Below are positions 8,114-17,424 of a DNA stretch of 57,511 bases, one piece after another; within the stretch, counting starts at the first letter, position 1, and every line of letters begins with the position of its first letter. The stretch comes from Oscillospiraceae bacterium (GTDB lineage Bacteria; Bacillota; Clostridia; Oscillospirales; Acutalibacteraceae): contig JAISJQ010000020.1 of assembly GCA_031261445.1 (NCBI GenBank), positions 1 through 57,511 of the forward strand. The letters run 5' to 3'. The translations under genes were made by a program, and so were the position numbers. Below the pieces are notes generated by a model, which made no database searches, had not been told where the DNA came from, and saw nothing but the letters and a program-made list of their open reading frames with translations.

Positions 8114-8602
8114 ATGGAAAAGAAACCTAACTTCCGCTCCTACCTCCGCCCAAAAACGCAGGCGGAAGCAATTACCACCGCCCCCGCGCCCAAAGGCTGG
8201 GTAGACGAGCATGGCAAGCCTCTGGAGATCAAAATCCGCAAGCTCTCCAAGAAGCGCCTGTCGGAGATCCGCACGGAGCACACCGACTACCGATTTGCGA
8301 TTGGCGATGACGGCAACGTGATTGTGCAGGGCGGCGCGGTTGTGCATGATGACATCAAGGACACGGACGCTATCGTGTGCCACGTCATCGCCGAGGCACT
8401 CGTACAGCCCGATATGCACGACTACCTCGCGGACTACGACTGCGTGTGCATCGCCGATCTGCCCGCTCTCATGTTTGACGAGGACGCGCTAGAGCACATC
8501 ACCAATATGGTGTATGCGGTGCAGTATCCGCGCCTGCACCCGCAAAAAGAAAAGGCGCTGATTGACGGCGCAAAAAACGGATCAGCACAGCAGGAAGCCT
8601 AG
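8114..8602 (+). CDS. xkdN: tail assembly chaperone, zero-frame product
   Basis: 162 residues, XkdN-like (EKKPNFRSYLRPKTQAEAITT, then KISRKLSKKRL-type basic helix and IADLPALMFDEDALEHITNM). ATG 8114 has GAAGGAGA upstream; an ATG at 8096 overlapping the tube stop is less well placed. Chaperones of this type bind the tape measure protein while the tube polymerises. The gene ends at TAG 8600-8602 in the loop of a stem that belongs to a -1 frameshift signal. Confidence 0.85.
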   Translation: MEKKPNFRSYLRPKTQAEAITTAPAPKGWVDEHGKPLEIKIRKLSKKRLSEIRTEHTDYRFAIGDDGNVIVQGGAVVHDDIKDTDAIVCHVIAEALVQPDMHDYLADYDCVCIADLPALMFDEDALEHITNMVYAVQYPRLHPQKEKALIDGAKNGSAQQEA

Positions 8603-8742
8603 ATTACTGGGCTTCCCTGCTGTGGCGGATACGGGGTTTGCGCAAAGAGGAGTTTTTTGACATGTCGCCCGAGGATCGGTGCTGGTATATCGGAGAACTC
8701 CAAGCGGATGAAGGACTCTGGAGAGATCCAAACGAGGAGTGA
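8114..8742 (+). CDS. tail assembly chaperone, -1 frameshift extended product
   Basis: If ribosomes slip back one base at the heptamer A AAA AAC (8572-8578), reading continues to TGA 8740-8742 and gives about 209 residues. The extension DYWASLLWRIRGLRKEEFF, then MSPEDRCWYIGEL, is the typical T-like domain that recruits the tape measure in the lambda G/GT arrangement. The extension has no start or ribosome site of its own. A stem-loop sits nine bases after the slippery site. The frameshift is inferred from sequence, but all expected elements are present. Confidence 0.85.
8572..8621 (+). promoter_or_regulatory. programmed -1 ribosomal frameshift signal
   Basis: The slippery heptamer A AAA AAC occupies 8572-8578 in the correct phase (codons GCA AAA AAC). 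After a nine-base spacer, 8588-8599 pairs with 8609-8621 in a 12-bp stem with a single bulged base and a nine-base loop. The zero-frame stop lies in the loop. Spacer, stem and phase all match known -1 sites. Confidence 0.85.
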
Positions 8743-8760
8743 TTAACGTCACTCCTCGTT
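8731..8760 (+). repeat. perfect 12-bp inverted repeat at the end of the chaperone extension
   Basis: AACGAGGAGTGA (8731-8742) and its exact complement (8749-8760) flank TTAACG. The left arm contains the stop of the frameshift extension. There is no T tract. The hairpin ends 21 bases before the tape measure ATG, so it may act on mRNA stability or coupling rather than termination. Confidence 0.7.
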
Positions 8761-8780
8761 ATGCGTTAGGGGGTGAGACA

Positions 8781-11700
8781 ATGGCGGTACACAAGATTAG
8801 CACGCTTTTCGAGGTATCAGACCGCATGAGCCAGCAATTGGCGACAATGGAGTTGGCCGCCGCAAAGCTTGATCGGCAACTGGTCAAAATGGGCGACAGC
8901 ACAGAGGAGGCACTGGCGCGTGCAGAAGAGGCGGTCGAAGAAGCGGCGCGATCTCTCGAGGAGCTTGAAGCGGCGGCGGGAAACGCTGCACCAAGCGTAG
9001 AAAAAGTGGGCGAGAAAAGCAAAAAGAGCGCGGAAGAGGCAGATCAGCTGGGGAACAGCCTTAGTGAGACCGCTAAGAAGCTTGAGGCCGCCGTTGCCTC
9101 TGGTGCGCTACTTAAGTTTGGCGGGCAGATCGCTGGTGGGCTTTGGGATGCGGTAGAAGCCAACGCGGCGTTTGAGAGTGCGATCACGGGTGTCTATAAG
9201 ACGGTCGACGGCAGCGCGACACAGCTGGAAAATGTCCGAAAAGACGTGTTGGGTCTATCGACAACGCTACCGAGTTCGGCGGCGGACATTGCAGCTGTCG
9301 CAGAGTCGGCGGGGCAGTTGGGTATCGCAACGCGCGACGTGATGGATTTTACGAAAGTCATCGTGGATTTGTCGGAGGCCACGAACCTAGGGCGTGAAGA
9401 CGGCGCAAGCACGTTGGCTAAGTTTGCTAACATTACGGGTATGGACGCTGAGGACTACGATAATCTCGGTAGCTCCATAGTGGCACTGGGCAATAACTTT
9501 GCAACCACAGAGGCGGATATCGCGGCGACGAGTATGCGCATGGCCAGCGCGTTTTCTATGGCTGGCGTTGCAGAGCCAAAGATATTGGCTACGGCTGCTG
9601 CGCTCTCCAGCATGGGCATCGAAGCGGATGCTGGCGGTAGCGCAATGAGCCGTCTGATCGTAGAGATGCAGACAGCGGCGGAGACGGGCAACGAGCAGCT
9701 AGGTAACTTTGCAGATGCGGCAGGCATGGCGGCGGGAGAGTTTAAGCAGTTTTTCGCCGAGGACGCTGTTGCCGCCATGCAGGCTTTTTTGGTGGGGCTG
9801 AGCAACAGCAACCAGAGCGCAACCGTTATCTTAGACAACATGGGCTTGACTGATGTGCGGTTGTCCAACGCGATCCGTGCGCTGGCGGGCAACAGTGATT
9901 TACTTTCCAACGCGGTCAACATGAGCACGGAGGCGTGGGAGGATAACACGGCGTTGGCGCGTGAAGCCGACCTGCGCTACGGCACGCTTGAGAGCAAGCT
10001 GGGCATGATGCGCAACGCCGCCAGCAATCTAAAAATCGCATTTGGTGACGGCTTAAATCCCGCGATCAAAGAATTTGCAGATTTTGGAACAGATGCGCTT
10101 GTTGGGCTAACTGGCTTCGTCGAAGAGAACCCAGAGGTCGTTGCCGCTATCACGGGCACAGGCGTGGCGCTGGGGGTTGCCGCAGTTGGATTAGCTGGCT
10201 TTACGCTCGCGACAAGGGTCGCTATCCCCATGATTAAGGACTTCACGGCGGCGTTGGCGGCGAACCCGCTTATGCTTGTCGCGACCGCGCTTGTTACGCT
10301 TACCGCGGGGGTGGTCGCCTTTGCGAAAGTGATGGATGCCCAAGATCCCTACGAGGATTGGACGGCCAACACGCAAAAGCAATACGACGCGCTCCAAGAT
10401 CTTAACGCAGAGTACGAGCGATCCGTTGAGCTACACGGGCCCGCCTCTGACGAGGCACGCCGTTTGGCTAACGCCATTGACACCGAAACTGCCGCGTTCG
10501 AGGCTAATAAGCAGACGCACGATGATTATATGGCGCGGCTAGACGACGAGCGCACAGCACGCGAAAAGGTGATCTCCGCACATGAGGAGCGACAACGGGA
10601 GATCGTTGCTGAGACCCAAAACGTTGAAGGGCTGACCGAACGCCTCATCGAGCTAGCGGGTGCAAGCGGGCTAAGCGCGGCGGAAATGGCAGAATTGCAG
10701 GCAGTCATCGCGGGGATCAACAGCGCGTTGCCGGACACAGATCCTATCACCTATGCAGGGGTCACGGGAGCGGATTCGTCTTCCGTGATTGACACGCTCA
10801 AAGCCGCGGCGAAGCTAGAAGCGGAGAAGAAAAAAAGGCAGGAAGATTTTTCGACGCTGACGGATCTTTTCGGGGCGCAGATAGGCATTAGTGACTCCGT
10901 TGAGGAGCAAAGATCGGCTTTGGAGGCAGCGCGAGAGAGAATGGCATTGGCAGCCAAAGAGTGGGGCGATGCTGAACTGGCAAGGGGAAACCCAGCGCAA
11001 GGCGGCGATAGCATGGGACGAGGTCTAGCCGCACTAATTGACCCCAAAAGGGACGCCTACAAAACGGCCGAAGAGCAGGTAAAAGATCTAGAGGACGAGC
11101 TCCAATCGCTCGAGGGAGAGCTTGCCGCAAACGAGGCCGAGATCAATCGTCTTGGCACGGCAATCGGTGAGACAGCGAGAGACATGGGCGAGCTCTCAGA
11201 CGCGCAAACGGGGGTGGCGCACGGCGTAAACATCGTGCGCTCCGCGCTAGAAGCGACTGCCAAAGCCTATGACCTGACGTATGCCGCCGCCGCTGAGAGT
11301 ATCAACGGTCAGTTTGGCATGTTCGAAAAGGTGGAAGAGAAGTCAACTGTTTATGCATCAACGCTCAAGGCAAACATGAAAGATCAAGAGGATTTCTATA
11401 CCAGCTATGCCGACAAGATGCAGAAAGCGGCCGATCTAGGTGTCAACAAAAGCGTCCTTGCGCAACTCGCAGACGGGAGCGTCGAGAGCAAGGCAAGGCT
11501 TGACGGCATCGTAGCGGCGGGCGCAAAAGGTGTGGCGGGGATTAATGCGCAATTTGAGGAGCTCGCCGCCGCGCGAGAAAAAGCCGCACAGGCCATTGCC
11601 GACGGCGTGAGCGGATTTAGCGATGCCCTGACAGAGCAACAAAAAGCCGCCAAGAAAGCCATCACGGGCATGGACGAATCGGCGGCGGCAGAAGATGCGG

Positions 11701-12206
11701 CACGGCGTACCATGGATGCCTACGTCAGAGCTATCAAAGACGGCATGTCTAGCGCGGCATCTGCGGCAGGTCTTGTGGCGGATGCGACCGCAAAAGCGCT
11801 TAACGGGGATTTCACGGCAGGTCTCAACCCAGAGCTCCCTACGGAAAAGCCTATACCCGTGCCCGGCCACGCACGGGGCACGGACAGTGCCGCACAAGGC
11901 TGGGCACTGGTGGGCGAAGAAGAGCCAGAGCTAGTGTACTTTGGCGGCGGCGAGCGGGTTTTGTCGGGCAAAAAGACGCGCGAGGTTTTGGATTCGCCGA
12001 AAGATTTCTCACAAAAGCGGGCACTGAAGAGCCAGACGCAACCCACGGCACAGATGCCGCAGGAAAACACGCAAGTGCAACGCAAAGAGATCTCGATCAC
12101 GGTTAACGGCACGGTGGTCACGAACCAAGCACAGCTTGTGCAGACACTAGTGGCCGCGCTGCAGGACGATCTGTTGCTCTCTGGCACGGGGAGCTATGAT
12201 TTCTAG
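8781..12206 (+). CDS. xkdO: tail tape measure protein (TP901/XkdO type)
   Basis: 1141 residues. It sets tail length and is ejected with DNA. It opens with a coiled-coil region (to about residue 110). A TP901-like core follows, with SAITGVYKTVDGS, an ADIAAVAESAGQLGIA segment and YGTLESKLGMMRNAASNLKIAFGD. Two hydrophobic stretches around residues 455-520 (ITGTGVALGVAAVGLAGFT and LMLVATALVTLTAGVVAFA) are probable membrane-interacting segments. Long helical repeats and a C-terminal GHARGTDSAAQGWALVGEEEPEL follow, the latter a motif common at tape measure ends. ATG 8781 has GGGGGTGAG upstream; a GTG at 8739 overlaps the hairpin and is less likely. Confidence 0.92.
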   Translation: MAVHKISTLFEVSDRMSQQLATMELAAAKLDRQLVKMGDSTEEALARAEEAVEEAARSLEELEAAAGNAAPSVEKVGEKSKKSAEEADQLGNSLSETAKKLEAAVASGALLKFGGQIAGGLWDAVEANAAFESAITGVYKTVDGSATQLENVRKDVLGLSTTLPSSAADIAAVAESAGQLGIATRDVMDFTKVIVDLSEATNLGREDGASTLAKFANITGMDAEDYDNLGSSIVALGNNFATTEADIAATSMRMASAFSMAGVAEPKILATAAALSSMGIEADAGGSAMSRLIVEMQTAAETGNEQLGNFADAAGMAAGEFKQFFAEDAVAAMQAFLVGLSNSNQSATVILDNMGLTDVRLSNAIRALAGNSDLLSNAVNMSTEAWEDNTALAREADLRYGTLESKLGMMRNAASNLKIAFGDGLNPAIKEFADFGTDALVGLTGFVEENPEVVAAITGTGVALGVAAVGLAGFTLATRVAIPMIKDFTAALAANPLMLVATALVTLTAGVVAFAKVMDAQDPYEDWTANTQKQYDALQDLNAEYERSVELHGPASDEARRLANAIDTETAAFEANKQTHDDYMARLDDERTAREKVISAHEERQREIVAETQNVEGLTERLIELAGASGLSAAEMAELQAVIAGINSALPDTDPITYAGVTGADSSSVIDTLKAAAKLEAEKKKRQEDFSTLTDLFGAQIGISDSVEEQRSALEAARERMALAAKEWGDAELARGNPAQGGDSMGRGLAALIDPKRDAYKTAEEQVKDLEDELQSLEGELAANEAEINRLGTAIGETARDMGELSDAQTGVAHGVNIVRSALEATAKAYDLTYAAAAESINGQFGMFEKVEEKSTVYASTLKANMKDQEDFYTSYADKMQKAADLGVNKSVLAQLADGSVESKARLDGIVAAGAKGVAGINAQFEELAAAREKAAQAIADGVSGFSDALTEQQKAAKKAITGMDESAAAEDAARRTMDAYVRAIKDGMSSAASAAGLVADATAKALNGDFTAGLNPELPTEKPIPVPGHARGTDSAAQGWALVGEEEPELVYFGGGERVLSGKKTREVLDSPKDFSQKRALKSQTQPTAQMPQENTQVQRKEISITVNGTVVTNQAQLVQTLVAALQDDLLLSGTGSYDF

Positions 12207-12272
12207 GCGTTTTCGATCTGCAAACGGTGAAAAGGCAGCAAGAGAAGATCTGGGGATAAGGAGGCATTGACG

Positions 12273-12911
12273 ATGGCCGCAACACAGTTTTGGCTGACGG
12301 CGAACGGAGAGAAAGACAAGCTCCGCTTCCCTATCGTGCCAGAGACATACCCGGTGCAGGACAACGCAAACCTAAAAAGCATAAAAATCATTGGTCTTGG
12401 CGAGGTGAGCATCCCGCAACCCCCACCGGCGAGAACTGTGAGCTGGAAGTGCTTTTTCCCCGCACGTCACGTTCCGGGGGCAGTGCGAGGAATGCGATCC
12501 CCACAGGCCTACATTAAACAGATTGATAGTTGGAAAGACAAGGGAACAAAAGTACACCTGATCGTTACTAACGGATCTCTAGACCTGTATGGATACGTCG
12601 ATTCTTTTGTTTGGGAGAAAAAAGACGGTGGGCACGTCCACTACAATCTGCGTTTTCGAGAGTCTCCTAACGTAACCGTCCGGCGCATCGGTGCGGCAAA
12701 GGCAAGCACGGGCAAGACACCCGCGCGGGCAGGGAATCTGCCGAGCGCCTCAGCGTACACGGTCAAGAAGGGTGACTGCCTGTGGACGATCGCGCAAAGA
12801 TTTCTGGGCAGCGGCGCACGCTGGAAAGAGATCTATCAGCTCAACACGGGGCAGATCAAAAAGGCCTCGCTGATCTATCCGGGGCAGGTGCTACGCCTGC
12901 CCGCGCGGTAG
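12273..12911 (+). CDS. xkdP: LysM-domain tail protein
   Basis: 212 residues. The N-terminal two thirds are XkdP-like (FWLTANGEKDKLRFPIVPET). The C-terminal 50 residues form a LysM module: YTVKKGDCLWTIAQRFLGSG, then IYQLNTGQI and PGQVLRLPAR. It binds peptidoglycan or joins tube to hub in the baseplate, as gp53-like LysM proteins do. AAGGAGG lies eight bases before ATG 12273. Confidence 0.88.
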   Translation: MAATQFWLTANGEKDKLRFPIVPETYPVQDNANLKSIKIIGLGEVSIPQPPPARTVSWKCFFPARHVPGAVRGMRSPQAYIKQIDSWKDKGTKVHLIVTNGSLDLYGYVDSFVWEKKDGGHVHYNLRFRESPNVTVRRIGAAKASTGKTPARAGNLPSASAYTVKKGDCLWTIAQRFLGSGARWKEIYQLNTGQIKKASLIYPGQVLRLPAR

Positions 12912-12946
12912 CAGAACCACCGAAAAAACAGAAAAAGAGGTGCACG

Positions 12947-13915
12947 GTGCAACAAAAGATCACGCTTTTGCTCATAAGCGCACTGGGCACGTTTGATGCC
13001 TCTCGATTGGTGCAATCCGTGCAGTGGAGCGGTAGACGCGGGGACGCAGCGCGTAGGCTTTCTGTGCAGCTGCTCTATGACGTTAACTACCCGTATCTGG
13101 ATATCGAGGACTTGACGGGTGTGCATTGCCTCTTTAGCGTTGCGGGCAAGGAGCTGTTTCGCGGGATGTGCCTTACCCAAGACGACACGGACGGCGGAAA
13201 CCTGACTATTAAAGCCTGTGACAGAGGATACTGGCTAGCCAATAACCGCGACACGTTTGCCTACAAAAACCATACAGCCGCACAAGTCTTCCGCGACATC
13301 TGCGCGCGCTTTAGCTTGTCGGGCACGGCGGATGACACAGGGTACGTGATCCCGAGCATTAAGCTACCTGCCGCGACGGCATGGGATGCCTTGCAGAATG
13401 CGATGGCCGCAACTTGGCGTGCGACGGGGCGGCGATATTACGTGCTGTGTGAGCAAGATCGGCTACGGCTAATCCGCCGCGTGGACAACACTGTGCGGCT
13501 AGTGCTAGAGCCCGGTGCAAACCTGATCAGCTATCGCCGATCGCTGTCCTTGGAAAATGTGCGCACACGCGTCAAGATAGTCAACTACTTAGGCAGCGCA
13601 CTATCAACGCAGATGGATGTCGCGCTGGAAGCCAAGATAGGCATACTGCAAGATGTCGAGCGTGCTGAAAAGGGGTTACCGCCTGCACAGTATCGCGCTC
13701 TGGCGCAAAAAAAACTGGCGGAAGTCTCTAGACCTAAGATGACCCTAAGCGTTGAGGCTCTGGGAGACGCTGACGTGATCACAGGCAAGTGTGCACACTT
13801 GATCTTGCCCGGCAGAAGCGGAAAGTCGTATTATGTCGAGGAGGACATGCAGACTTTTGACGGCGCACACACGATGCGTCTGCAACTCATCGAGGTGGCG
13901 GAGGAATACGCATGA
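12947..13915 (+). CDS. xkdQ: baseplate hub protein
   Basis: 322 residues of the XkdQ/YqbQ hub family (gp27/gpD-like). Landmarks are QSVQWSGRRGDAARRLSVQ near the N-terminus, CDRGYWLANNRDTFAYKN, and SWRATGRRYY-like and DVITGKCAHLILPGRSG near the end. It joins tail tube to baseplate. GTG 12947 has AAAGAGG six bases upstream. The frame is open upstream into the LysM gene, but only this start is supported. It ends overlapping the next ATG by four bases. Confidence 0.85.
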   Translation: MQQKITLLLISALGTFDASRLVQSVQWSGRRGDAARRLSVQLLYDVNYPYLDIEDLTGVHCLFSVAGKELFRGMCLTQDDTDGGNLTIKACDRGYWLANNRDTFAYKNHTAAQVFRDICARFSLSGTADDTGYVIPSIKLPAATAWDALQNAMAATWRATGRRYYVLCEQDRLRLIRRVDNTVRLVLEPGANLISYRRSLSLENVRTRVKIVNYLGSALSTQMDVALEAKIGILQDVERAEKGLPPAQYRALAQKKLAEVSRPKMTLSVEALGDADVITGKCAHLILPGRSGKSYYVEEDMQTFDGAHTMRLQLIEVAEEYA

Positions 13916-14148
13916 CACAAAATCTGGTATCGCTGTTGCGCACAGTAATGGGGCAGATGGTACGCCTCACCGCGTGTCGTGTGACATCGACAACGCCATT
14001 AGTGTTACAGGATATGGCTGACGATAAAATGCAACTGGACGCGGATGATCTGATTGTGCCCGCGCGTCTGCAAGGAGAGCTCGCGGTGGGCGATATCGCT
14101 TTAGTATTACTGTTACCTGGCACGTACTACGTAATGGACAAGGGGTGA
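13912..14148 (+). CDS. xkdR: DUF2577 baseplate protein, XkdR-like
   Basis: 78 residues: TQNLVSLLRTVMGQMVRLTA, then ALVLLLPGTYYVMDKG. Short beta-barrel (OB-like) proteins of this family form the gp5/gpV-like spike or hub plug in PBSX-type baseplates. The ATGA overlap with the hub gene suggests coupled translation. Confidence 0.8.
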   Translation: MTQNLVSLLRTVMGQMVRLTACRVTSTTPLVLQDMADDKMQLDADDLIVPARLQGELAVGDIALVLLLPGTYYVMDKG

Positions 14149-14152
14149 AGCA

Positions 14153-14560
14153 ATGGCAGTCTACGAGATACTACCTGCGCAGTCTGAGAATCAGGACACG
14201 TCACCAAGTCACACATATAAGCTAGACCTGAGTGCCGGGCGCATTGTGGGACGCGTCAACGGGCTGGAAGCTGTGCGACAAGCCGCCGAAAAGATCTTAC
14301 TAACAGAGCGCTATGACACGTTGATCTATGATAGCGACTATGGTGTAGAGCTTCGGCGATTGCTCTACGGAGAGAGTACGACACGAGAGCTAATTGAGAG
14401 CGCCTTGCCGTCTTTGATCGAAGACGCGTTGTTGGCAGACGCACGGATTATCTCAGTCGAAGGCATAGAACTCTCTTTTGCGGGCGATGCATTGCGCATC
14501 GCTTTAGCCATACAGACAACGGACGGACTAACCCAAACGGAGGTAGAATTAAATGTTTGA
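14153..14560 (+). CDS. xkdS: baseplate wedge protein, gp25-like (DUF2634)
   Basis: 135 residues, normal for XkdS. SHTYKLDLSAGRIVGRVNG and the RYDTLIYDSDYGVELRRLLYG segment are diagnostic of this gp25-like family. It nucleates sheath assembly at the baseplate. It begins four bases after the preceding stop and overlaps the next gene by eight bases. Confidence 0.88.
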   Translation: MAVYEILPAQSENQDTSPSHTYKLDLSAGRIVGRVNGLEAVRQAAEKILLTERYDTLIYDSDYGVELRRLLYGESTTRELIESALPSLIEDALLADARIISVEGIELSFAGDALRIALAIQTTDGLTQTEVELNV

Positions 14561-15629
14561 GGACAAGACTTTTGAGGCTTTGCGCACACTTGCGCTACAG
14601 AACGCGCCCGCTAACATCGACACGCGCCAAGGGGAAATCTTTTACGATGCCGTTGTGCCTCTGTGCGCAGTCCTTGCAAGGACATACGTGGATCTGTCGC
14701 TGCTCATGGATGGTTTATCCCCCGATACCGCGATGGGTGACGACCTTGACCGTGTCGCCGCATCGTATGGTCTCGTGCGCAATGCGGCAACGTCTGCACG
14801 TTATGTGCTAGTATTTACGGGCTCTGTCCCTCCAATAGGCACACGCTTTTCCGGCGACGAACAGTATTTTGCGCTCGAGCAAGATGGGACGGATCTGTGC
14901 TTGCGTGCGGAGACCGCAGGCACTGCGGCAAACGGGATCGCCGCTGACACAGCGGCAGTGCCCGTCTATTTTTTAGATGGGTTGAGTTCCGCACGTTTCG
15001 GCGGTCAGCTTGCCTATGGCGAAGATGCCGAAAGCGATGACGACCTGCGCACGCGATTACGAGAGCTGTTGCGCATACGCGTCGATGGTGCAAACCGAGA
15101 ACAGTATATCGCGTGGTGCGAGCGAGTGGACGGAGTTGGTGCGGTGCGAATACTGCCGCGCTGGAACGGGGCTAACACTGTTGGGGCTGTGCTCATCGCG
15201 CCCGATGGGACACCCGCAAGCACGTCTGTTGTCTCTGCGGTGCAACGCGCCGTTGACCCAGATCTAGACGGGGACGGTGTGGGGGATGGTCTGGGCGCGG
15301 GACTGGCACCTATCGGTGCACAAGTAACCGCCATGGCGGCAGAGGATTTGCCCGTCCTAATAGATGCGGCCGTTGTACTCTCTGACGGGGCAACGCTGAC
15401 CGGGGCGCAAACGTCATTAGAGCGGGTCATATCTGCATACCTCGCGGAGCTCGCGCTACACAGCCCTACAGAGGCGGCCACCTTGCTATACAGCCAGATC
15501 GGCGCAAAGCTGGCAGCAATCCCTGACATCACAGATTACAGCGATCTGACTATTAACGGCGGCGCTGGAAACATCGCACTAACGTTACAACAAGTGCCAG
15601 TGTTGCAAGAGGTGTCTCTACATGTATGA
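14553..15629 (+). CDS. xkdT: baseplate J-like protein, gp47 family
   Basis: 358 residues. Typical opening FEDKTFEALRTLALQNAPAN, the QGEIFYDAVVPLCAVLARTY helix, AASYGLVRNAATSARYVLVF, and the SDDDLRTRLRELLRIRVDGA segment of the baseplate J family. Forms the inner wedge with the gp25-like and XkdU-like proteins. A DLDGDGVGDGLGAG loop could bind Ca2+ (thrombospondin type 3-like), which is less common in this family. The end overlaps xkdU by eight bases. Confidence 0.9.
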   Translation: MFEDKTFEALRTLALQNAPANIDTRQGEIFYDAVVPLCAVLARTYVDLSLLMDGLSPDTAMGDDLDRVAASYGLVRNAATSARYVLVFTGSVPPIGTRFSGDEQYFALEQDGTDLCLRAETAGTAANGIAADTAAVPVYFLDGLSSARFGGQLAYGEDAESDDDLRTRLRELLRIRVDGANREQYIAWCERVDGVGAVRILPRWNGANTVGAVLIAPDGTPASTSVVSAVQRAVDPDLDGDGVGDGLGAGLAPIGAQVTAMAAEDLPVLIDAAVVLSDGATLTGAQTSLERVISAYLAELALHSPTEAATLLYSQIGAKLAAIPDITDYSDLTINGGAGNIALTLQQVPVLQEVSLHV

Positions 15630-16194
15630 GCTATTTCCGTGTGTGCGCGATGAGCTGCAGGCCTACGCGCCGTCGCTCTGCACAGGCGTGCGCGAGATGG
15701 AGGCGATCTGGCAGGTGATTGGCGCACTGGCGGATCGTCTGTTTGCAGATATCGGGCGCGTTGCGGACAACGCAATCTTATCAACGGCTGACGCGGCGAT
15801 GCTCGCGCGGCTGGAGACTTTTTTGCGGATGCCCTCTGGGACGGGGAACAGTCTGGCTATGCGCCGTGCGGTTCTGCAGCAAATCTACGCCGGCCAGAAA
15901 GTAAACGCAGAGTGGATACGTGCGAGGGCAAACACTTACGTGCCGGGGACAAACTGTAACACCGCCCTAGTGCCCATTGAGGGCACAGACGCAATGGAGT
16001 TGCACGTGACCCTGTTTGTTCTGAGCGGGCAGGCCTTCCCGGTGGATGCTTACACAGCGGATTTGCGCGGTAGCGTGCCCGCACATCTGCAGATCAGCGT
16101 GTCGGTGCAAACCGATCAGGAGTACGATGTCCCGTTGGCCGGCTATAGCACGAGCGGGATAGTAACAGATATACAGGAGGCAGGCAATGGCTAA
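15622..16194 (+). CDS. xkdU: baseplate wedge protein, DUF2313
   Basis: 190 residues of the XkdU/YqcA family (gp48/gpI-like). LETFLRMPSGTGNSLAMRRA and VLQQIYAGQKVNAEWIRA are family-like. It completes the wedge and carries the fibre network. The overlaps on both sides (eight bases each) show a tightly coupled baseplate operon. Confidence 0.85.
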   Translation: MYELFPCVRDELQAYAPSLCTGVREMEAIWQVIGALADRLFADIGRVADNAILSTADAAMLARLETFLRMPSGTGNSLAMRRAVLQQIYAGQKVNAEWIRARANTYVPGTNCNTALVPIEGTDAMELHVTLFVLSGQAFPVDAYTADLRGSVPAHLQISVSVQTDQEYDVPLAGYSTSGIVTDIQEAGNG

Positions 16195-17296
16195 TTTCTC
16201 GGCGTTGGTGACAGATGCAGGCCGCGCAAAAATCGCGGCAAATGTCGCGGCTGGCAAGCCGATCCAGATCCCGACCTGCGCGGCAGGGGACGGTAATGGC
16301 GAGACCTATACGCCGACAAAAGACCAACTCGATCTACGCCACCGAGTCTGGGCGGGTGCGGTTAACAAGGTGATGCAGAACGCAGTGCGCCCGACAACGC
16401 TGGATATCCGCGTGATTATACCCGCCGACGTTGGCGGTTTTACCGTGCGCGAGTGGGGGCTATACGATGAGGATGGTGGCTTGCTTGCCGTTGCCGTTGT
16501 GCCGGACAGCTACAAACCCGTTGTGGCAGAAGGCGCAACGAGTGAGCTTTTGCAGACCCTACACCTTACGCTCACGAGTGCGAATGGCATAACGCTACAA
16601 ATCGACACCAGCGATGCCACCGCCACCCAAGGCGACCTATCCGAGCATAACACGGAGGGCGCATCACACGGCGGACATTTCGTGGACGCTGTCAGACACA
16701 TCACAGGGAGCGAGCGCACGAGCTGGGCGGAAGCGGCGTCAGGTCTGGCAACCCACGCAGGTAACACCTCTGTGCACTGGTCTAGCGGAGATCGAGAACT
16801 GCAGACGAACACGGTTACGTTGCTTGTCGGGCACGTGAGCGATCCCGTCCCACACGTTTCGGCGGCAGATCGCGACCGCTGGAACGCGGTAAGTAGCGAT
16901 AGCGGGGTGGTAAGTGTAACCTCTGCTACTGGGGTGACTGGGCTGATCACGCAATCTGCGGGAGCGAGCACCGCGTCAACGGTGGCACTGATAGTTAAGT
17001 GTGGGAAACTGGTGGATATCTACGTAGACTGCAAGATCAAAGCGCAAATGTCTGATACACAGATAAGCAATTTTATGGCCAACGCCACGTATCGCCCGCG
17101 GATGAAGAACAGGGCATTCACCGCGACGATAGTAACGCCAAACGGTGACGTCTACCAAGCAATAGCGGTACTGACTAACGACGGCCAGTTGCTATGGGGC
17201 GCGATCGCCCGGATTGCTCCGACCTACTCTGCCACGATTCCCACGACGTGGCCTGCCGGGACAGAGATCTCTTTCGAGGGGACGTATCTCACATAG
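16187..17296 (+). CDS. tail fibre protein (DUF3751-type N-terminus)
   Basis: 369 residues. The first 160 carry the tail-collar N-terminal domain: NFSALVTDAGRAKIAANVA, PTKDQLDLRHRVWAGAVNKV and FTVREWGLYDEDGGLLAVA. This domain plugs the fibre into the baseplate. The middle contains repeated histidine segments (HNTEGASHGGHFVDAVRHI), possibly metal-binding as in trimeric fibres. The C-terminal 120 residues are beta-rich and probably bind the host receptor. It is the last gene of the structural operon. No fibre chaperone, holin or full lysin follows it. Confidence 0.85.
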   Translation: MANFSALVTDAGRAKIAANVAAGKPIQIPTCAAGDGNGETYTPTKDQLDLRHRVWAGAVNKVMQNAVRPTTLDIRVIIPADVGGFTVREWGLYDEDGGLLAVAVVPDSYKPVVAEGATSELLQTLHLTLTSANGITLQIDTSDATATQGDLSEHNTEGASHGGHFVDAVRHITGSERTSWAEAASGLATHAGNTSVHWSSGDRELQTNTVTLLVGHVSDPVPHVSAADRDRWNAVSSDSGVVSVTSATGVTGLITQSAGASTASTVALIVKCGKLVDIYVDCKIKAQMSDTQISNFMANATYRPRMKNRAFTATIVTPNGDVYQAIAVLTNDGQLLWGAIARIAPTYSATIPTTWPAGTEISFEGTYLT

Positions 17297-17326
17297 TTAT
17301 ACTTGGCGAGGATGGTGCCCAGACCT

Positions 17327-17348
17327 GCCCGGAGACGTATCTCCGGGC
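17327..17348 (+). terminator. hairpin after the tail fibre gene
   Basis: GCCCGGAGA (17327-17335) and its exact complement (17340-17348) enclose CGTA. The 9-bp GC-rich stem lies 30 bases after the fibre stop. A T-rich run is missing directly behind it, so it may stop transcription only partly or protect the 3' end of the late mRNA. Confidence 0.5.
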
Positions 17349-17395
17349 GGTGCTACCGTTTAGCCTAGTGTTTTTGCGGTCAGCGCGATTACCTC

Positions 17396-17424
17396 TTGCT
17401 TTTTGTGCCGCTTTGCTGTATAAT
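17396..17424 (+). promoter_or_regulatory. promoter for the methyltransferase/nuclease pair
   Basis: TTGCTT, a 17-base spacer, then a perfect TATAAT (17419-17424). It lies about 160 bases before the methyltransferase ATG and after the fibre hairpin. The cargo genes are therefore likely expressed in the lysogen, independently of the late operon. Confidence 0.75.
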
